Notes under the pieces: model-generated | Databases searched by the model: none | What the model was told of the DNA's origin: nothing | Seen by the model: only the letters and a program-made list of their open reading frames with translations | Assembly (NCBI GenBank): GCA_002440625.1 | Contig: DJUV01000070.1 | Location: 1-17,595, forward strand | Direction: 5' to 3' | Length of the DNA stretch: 17,595 bases | Source: Rhodobacteraceae bacterium UBA6273 | GTDB lineage: Bacteria; Pseudomonadota; Alphaproteobacteria; Rhodobacterales; Rhodobacteraceae | Program-made: the position numbers and the translations under genes | Shown here: positions 14,201 through 17,595 of the stretch, one piece after another | Layout of the letters: the number at the start of each line of letters is the position of its first letter | Position numbering within the stretch: position 1 is the stretch's first letter

Positions 14201-14978
14201 AACCGCCGTCGACGTTGACGAGTTGGCCGGTCATGTAGCCCGCCTCCTTCGACGCAAGGAAGAGCATCACATCGGCGATCTCGTCCGGCGCGGCCATGCG
14301 GCCCGCCATGATAAGCTCGCTCACCCGGCGCTGGAATTCGTCGGAATGGCCGTTGAAGACCGCACCCGGTGCGATGGTGTTGACCGTCGCCTGCCGCTTG
14401 GCCCAATACCCCGCGAGCCAGAGCGTCAGCCCGTGGATGCCGGCCTTGGTCGTCGAATAGGCAGAGAAGTTCTTGAACGGCATCCCGTCGTAGATCTGGT
14501 GATGTGGGCCGTTCAGCGCATACATCGAGGCGACGTTGACAAGCGCCGCCGGATAGCGCCCGACGATATCGCGGTCCATCTGGCGCGCGACCATGAAGGC
14601 GCCGGTCAGGTTTGTCCGAAGCGTCTTTTCCCAATCGGCGACGGTGGTGTCGGCGAAATCGGGAAAACTTTTGCCTGCCCCCATCAGCATCTCGCCGGTG
14701 ATGGCGGCGTTGTTGAGGACGACGTTCGGTTCCCAGCCGTCGGCCAGGATGCGCTTGAAGATGCCCTCCACCTGCGCCTCGTCGCCCACGTCGAGGTCGT
14801 AGAAGCGGAAGTTCTCGTTGCCCGCATGCGCCGCCATCAGCGCATCGGCCCTTCTGCCCGGCAGGTCGGAAGACACCACCCGCGCACCGGCATCAAGCAT
14901 GCGGCGGACATAGGTTGAGCCGAGGACGCCGCCCGAGCCGGTGATGAAGACGGTGCGGCCTTTCAGTTGCTCAGACAT
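14187..14978 (-). CDS. Short-chain dehydrogenase/reductase, PtmA-like
   Basis: 263 residues, a classical SDR. The Rossmann motif is TGSGGVLGS (13-21), Asp38 after the second strand favours NAD(H), NNAA is at 89-92 and the catalytic tetrad is Asn123, Ser151, Tyr174 and Lys178, followed by NTIAPGAVFNG. The C-terminus MTGQLVNVDGGFSGW is typical. The insertion between Ser and Tyr (LNGPHHQIYDGMPFKN) is long. Its place after a CMP-sugar synthetase and a Gfo/Idh dehydrogenase matches PtmA in nonulosonic acid/flagellin glycosylation clusters of Campylobacter. It overlaps the cytidylyltransferase gene by 8 bp and so is the last gene of that operon. The substrate is unknown; a sugar or sugar-nucleotide hydroxyl or keto group is inferred. 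Confidence 0.83.
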   Translation of the reverse strand: MSEQLKGRTVFITGSGGVLGSTYVRRMLDAGARVVSSDLPGRRADALMAAHAGNENFRFYDLDVGDEAQVEGIFKRILADGWEPNVVLNNAAITGEMLMGAGKSFPDFADTTVADWEKTLRTNLTGAFMVARQMDRDIVGRYPAALVNVASMYALNGPHHQIYDGMPFKNFSAYSTTKAGIHGLTLWLAGYWAKRQATVNTIAPGAVFNGHSDEFQRRVSELIMAGRMAAPDEIADVMLFLASKEAGYMTGQLVNVDGGFSGW

Positions 14979-15678
14979 GGTTCCGGCCTTTCAACTTTTC
15001 GGACATGAGGAATTCCACGAGGCGGAAGTCGAATTCGCTGTCGATGTCGACACAGCGCTCCGGGTCCATCAGGTAGGGGATGACGCGACCTTCATAAAGG
15101 CTCCTGGCTTTGCGCAGATAGTCGGGCGCCACGACATAGGTGGAGGCCGCGTGTTCGTAGACGACCGGCGCCTGCTGGCGTGCGACGACGCCGCCGGGGA
15201 GCGGCTTCGAGACATGGAGCGCGCCGGTCGCGTCCGGTTCCACAAGGTTGAAATAGGGGTTCTTCCGCGCCTCGCAGCAGGACATGACCATGTCGGGGCG
15301 TTCCTTGGCGAAGAGCGCCAGCGCGTTGGTGATATCCTCCGGGTCGCGCAGCGGCGAAGTCGCGTCAAGGTCAAGGAAGGCCTCGGCCTTCCCTGCCAGC
15401 GCCTCCGCCGACTGAAGCGCATGCTGCCAGACGCCCCATTTTCCCGCCGTATCCGTCGCCAGATGCGCCGGACGCAAGCCAATGTCGAGGCAGCCGCGCG
15501 CCACGGCATGGGCAAGGATTTCCTCGCTGTCGGTCGAGACGATCACTGTGTCCAAGCCGGGATGGTCGAGAAGCTGGTCGAGCGACCAGTCGATCAGCGG
15601 CCTGCCGCAGAGGGGGCGGAAGTTTTTGCCGGGAACGCCCTTCGAGCCCTTCCTGACGCCGATATGGCCGATGATCAT
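14971..15678 (-). CDS. neuA: CMP-nonulosonate cytidylyltransferase (NeuA/PtmB family)
   Basis: 235 residues. It activates a sialic-type acid with CTP to give the CMP-sugar. The CTP-binding block is IGVRKGSKGVPGKN (6-19), STDSEE is at 48-53, LRPAHLATDTAG follows the second sheet, LDATSPLR is at 104-111, and DIDSEFD near residue 214 supplies the metal-binding acids. It lacks the C-terminal phosphatase/SGNH domain of some NeuA proteins. From memory it looks closer to PtmB/legionaminate-type synthetases (RKNPYFN.VE) than to Neisseria NeuA, unlike NeuB and NeuC of this locus. It starts right after the stop of the Gfo/Idh gene with no gap and overlaps the SDR gene by 8 bp. Confidence 0.88.
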   Translation of the reverse strand: MIIGHIGVRKGSKGVPGKNFRPLCGRPLIDWSLDQLLDHPGLDTVIVSTDSEEILAHAVARGCLDIGLRPAHLATDTAGKWGVWQHALQSAEALAGKAEAFLDLDATSPLRDPEDITNALALFAKERPDMVMSCCEARKNPYFNLVEPDATGALHVSKPLPGGVVARQQAPVVYEHAASTYVVAPDYLRKARSLYEGRVIPYLMDPERCVDIDSEFDFRLVEFLMSEKLKGRNHV

Positions 15679-16608
15679 TCAGTAGTCCCCCGCGACCGCG
15701 CCCACGAAATCGCGGGTCTGATAGGCTTCTACGATCATCCGGGCCGAGGGCAAGGCCAGATCGAAGCGTGGCAGATGCTCTACATCCGAGACCGGCTTGT
15801 CGGCGATCAGCGCAAGGAAGTCGCCCATCGCCCCCAGGAACATCTCGTTACGCTCGAACGGCATCGGCACCTGCCGCCAGTTGCCATCCTCGGCGATCAT
15901 GTAGTTGCCGGTATGAAGGTCGAACTCGACCGTATGCCTTGTGCCGCGCAACGTGAGGCGGCGCAGGAAGACCGGCGAGAGGTAGTCCATGGTCACGGTG
16001 GTCAGCGGACCGGCGCCAGACAGCAGGATATCGTCGGAGAAATCGACGCCGGGGTAGGCGGCATGGCCGAGGCTTTTCACCCCGTCGAGCGCCAGTCCGG
16101 GGAAGAGCGTCGCCGCCATATCCAGCTCATGGCAGAGGTCCAGCAGCACACCGCCGCCTGCGGCCTTCGCCGCATAGCTGTCGGCAAAGCGCCAGTTCTG
16201 CCGCCATTGCCGCACATCATGGCCGATCTCGAACCGGGCGCGGTAGATGTCGGAAAGGTCCATCCGTGCGAGGAAGCGGAAGGCCGGATGGTAACGCATC
16301 ATGTAGCCGAGCATGGAGCGCCGGGCGACCGGCGCGGCCAGCCTTTCAATCTCCGCCAGTTCGGCAGGATCAAAGGCGAGCGGCTTTTCGACATAGAAGG
16401 GCAGGCCAAGCGCGGTCGCGTCGGCGATGACCGGCAGGCGCACCTGCGTCGCGGTGGCGACGACCACGCCGTCGCAGTCGGCAAGCTGTGCGGCGCCCCG
16501 ATAGTCCCGCCACGGGATCAGCACCGCCTCGGCGCCAAGGGCCGTGAGATTGCCGTGGTGCCGCTTGCCGATGGAACCGGCCCCGATCACCGCGATACGC
16601 ATTGCCAT
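15679..16608 (-). CDS. Gfo/Idh/MocA-family oxidoreductase, PtmF-like
   Basis: 309 residues. An N-terminal Rossmann domain (VIGAGSIGKRH, 7-17) binds NAD(P), VEKPLAF with Lys75 is the EKP motif, and GGGVLLDLCHELD (151-163) carries the conserved catalytic-site His160. The C-terminal alpha/beta domain follows, a little shorter than the usual 330-350 residues. These enzymes oxidise or reduce sugar hydroxyls. As the first gene of a three-gene operon ahead of a cytidylyltransferase and an SDR it corresponds in position to PtmF of nonulosonic acid clusters. The ATG at 16608 has GGGGAC about eight bases upstream; a second ATG at 16602 is possible. The precise substrate cannot be read from the sequence. 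Confidence 0.85.
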   Translation of the reverse strand: MAMRIAVIGAGSIGKRHHGNLTALGAEAVLIPWRDYRGAAQLADCDGVVVATATQVRLPVIADATALGLPFYVEKPLAFDPAELAEIERLAAPVARRSMLGYMMRYHPAFRFLARMDLSDIYRARFEIGHDVRQWRQNWRFADSYAAKAAGGGVLLDLCHELDMAATLFPGLALDGVKSLGHAAYPGVDFSDDILLSGAGPLTTVTMDYLSPVFLRRLTLRGTRHTVEFDLHTGNYMIAEDGNWRQVPMPFERNEMFLGAMGDFLALIADKPVSDVEHLPRFDLALPSARMIVEAYQTRDFVGAVAGDY

Positions 16609-16680
16609 GAGCCGTCCCCGTCCCGGATGCCTCGTTCCATCTCGGCGAGCCGGGCGGGAAATGCAAGTCCGGCGCGGGGA

Positions 16681-17280
16681 TCAGGTAAGGTCGGCGGACG
16701 GGATCACCGGGAAGAATTCGCCGCCCGACCAGAGGCCGAACCAGCTAATCCCCGCCACCTCGTGATGCGCGCCAAGCTCGATCAGCCGGTAGAAAGTCTT
16801 GCGGTCGATCAGTGCCTCAAGGTTGCGGCGAATGAGCACATAGGGCGACGGCTCGCCGGTTTTCGGGTCGCGGGTGACGCGGATCGGGTGGTCGGTACCG
16901 GCCGTGACCTCATCCTCGACATTCGTGGTGAAGGTGATGGACTGGTCGCGCCCGCTGCCGGAGGCATTGGCATCGACGGCGACAAAGGGCGCATCCGCCA
17001 CGCGGATGCCCACTTTTTCAACCGGCGTGACGAGGAAATAGGCATCGCCGTCCTTGCGGATGATCGAGGAAAAGAGCTTCACCAGCGGATACCGCCCGAT
17101 CGGCGTGCCGAGGTAGAACCATGTCCCGTCGCGGCGGATTTCCATGTCGAGATCGCCGCAGAAGGGCGGATTCCAGAGGTGAACCGGCGGCGGCCCTTTC
17201 TTGCCGGCGGACTTTGCCGCAGAGGCGAGATTTTCCGCCGAGGGCTTCACAATCAATTGTTCCGTTTCAGGTTTTGCCAT
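16681..17280 (-). CDS. DUF1285 domain protein, function unknown
   Basis: 199 residues, matching the DUF1285 family of alphaproteobacteria: HLWNPPFCGDLDMEIRRDGTWFYLGTPIGR (about 34-63), VKLFSSIIRKDGDAYFLVTPVEK, VADAPFVAVD and YVLIRRNLEALIDRKTFYRL. The first 30 residues are Lys/Ala-rich and probably disordered. It is cytosolic as far as can be seen, with no signal or membrane segment. Family members have a two-domain beta-rich fold and no known reaction. It lies head-to-head with the MoxR gene across 61 bp, an arrangement I recall as common in Rhodobacterales, and is separated from the nonulosonate operon by 72 bp, so it may be outside that unit. Confidence 0.9.
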   Translation of the reverse strand: MAKPETEQLIVKPSAENLASAAKSAGKKGPPPVHLWNPPFCGDLDMEIRRDGTWFYLGTPIGRYPLVKLFSSIIRKDGDAYFLVTPVEKVGIRVADAPFVAVDANASGSGRDQSITFTTNVEDEVTAGTDHPIRVTRDPKTGEPSPYVLIRRNLEALIDRKTFYRLIELGAHHEVAGISWFGLWSGGEFFPVIPSADLT

Positions 17281-17341
17281 TGGTGTCGCGCGGGTTTTCT
17301 GCCTTTATGCTTCGACTATGACCGATGCGGGAGAGATTGTC

Positions 17342-17595
17342 ATGACCGAGGCCGCCCAACTTGTCGCCGAGATCGAGGCGCTGGGGGAAAAGATCGCCGA
17401 GGCGCGGCAAGCGGTCGGCAGGCGCTTCATCGGGCAGGACAAGGTCGTTGACCTGTCGCTCACCGCACTTCTCTGCGGCGGGCACGGGCTTCTGGTCGGC
17501 CTGCCGGGGATGGGCAAGACGCTTCTCGTCGATACGCTCGGAACGGTGATGGGCCTTGCCACGGGCCGGGTTCAGTTCACGCCGGACCTGATGCC
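17342..17595 (+). CDS. MoxR-family AAA+ ATPase, N-terminal part (cut by window edge)
   Basis: The first 84 codons are present and the reading frame stays open to the edge. The segment RRFIGQDKVVDLSLTALLCGGHGLLVG leads into the Walker A motif GLPGMGKT (53-60) and LVDTLGTVMGLATGRVQFTPDLM, all diagnostic of MoxR ATPases, which act as chaperones for metalloenzyme maturation or envelope complexes, often with DUF58 and VWA proteins encoded next. GGGAG (17329-17333) lies eight bases before the ATG at 17342; an in-frame ATG at 17318 has no such site and is less likely. The neighbour DUF1285 diverges from it. Confidence 0.93.
   Translation, partial: MTEAAQLVAEIEALGEKIAEARQAVGRRFIGQDKVVDLSLTALLCGGHGLLVGLPGMGKTLLVDTLGTVMGLATGRVQFTPDLM

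Noticed and set aside
6553..16608. Pseudaminic or classical legionaminic acid pathway
   Set aside because: No PseB/PseC- or LegB/LegC-type dehydratase or aminotransferase and no LegH/PseH acetyltransferase is present, and the NeuB and NeuC motifs fit the Neu5Ac type better. The PtmB-like cytidylyltransferase keeps some doubt, reported as a finding.
14941..17451. An 836-codon open frame on the plus strand
   Set aside because: It runs antisense to the SDR, cytidylyltransferase, Gfo/Idh and DUF1285 genes, all of which have intact family motifs. Its translation is Arg/His/Gly-rich without any recognisable domain, as expected for the complement of GC-rich genes.
1..17595. Mobile elements, prophage, defence system, CRISPR, tRNA or rRNA
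   Set aside because: No transposase, integrase, toxin-antitoxin or nuclease gene, no regularly spaced repeats, no tRNA-like cloverleaf and no rRNA sequence was recognised on either strand.

Overview
The window is chromosomal DNA from a high-GC alphaproteobacterium, most likely a member of the Rhodobacter/Paracoccus group (Rhodobacteraceae sensu lato). Supporting signs are the GC-rich third positions, the L25/Ctc protein of the long rhodobacterial type, the DUF1285/MoxR head-to-head pair and DUF2478 beside mobA. There is no tRNA, rRNA, CRISPR array, insertion sequence or recognisable prophage gene. Genes are tightly packed, and no gene-free stretch exceeds about 210 bases.

Left part (1-5028), ordinary household genes: the first codons of ychF (minus strand, cut by the window edge), a PagL-like outer-membrane lipid A deacylase whose usual catalytic Glu position is Leu, an isolated trpA, an FMN L-lactate dehydrogenase gene with a perfect 8-bp-arm inverted repeat between the hairpin after trpA and its ribosome binding site, a convergent MosC/YbjJ-like MFS transporter, and rplY with a strong intrinsic terminator.

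Middle (5029-6476), a small sulfur/molybdenum cluster: tusA-like sulfurtransferase, convergent and overlapping mobA, and a divergent DUF2478 gene.

Right part (6553-16608), a surface-glycan locus built around a nonulosonic (sialic-type) acid. neuB overlaps a GT25 glycosyltransferase gene by 4 bp. A lone GT-A type glycosyltransferase and a RgpF-domain gene diverge from a shared promoter region. neuC overlaps two tandem WaaA (GT30) paralogues by 4 and 8 bp. On the other strand a compact Gfo/Idh - CMP-sugar synthetase - SDR operon meets the second waaA head-on. NeuC would make ManNAc from UDP-GlcNAc, NeuB would condense it with phosphoenolpyruvate, and the cytidylyltransferase would give the CMP-activated sugar. 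No recognised sialyltransferase is visible, and the only transferases here of a family that uses CMP-ulosonates are the two GT30 paralogues. This is the most interesting part of the window. The remaining end (16681-17595) holds DUF1285 and the start of a MoxR AAA+ ATPase gene.

A recurring architectural feature is that all four convergent gene pairs overlap at their 3' ends (10, 35, 37 and 14 bp).
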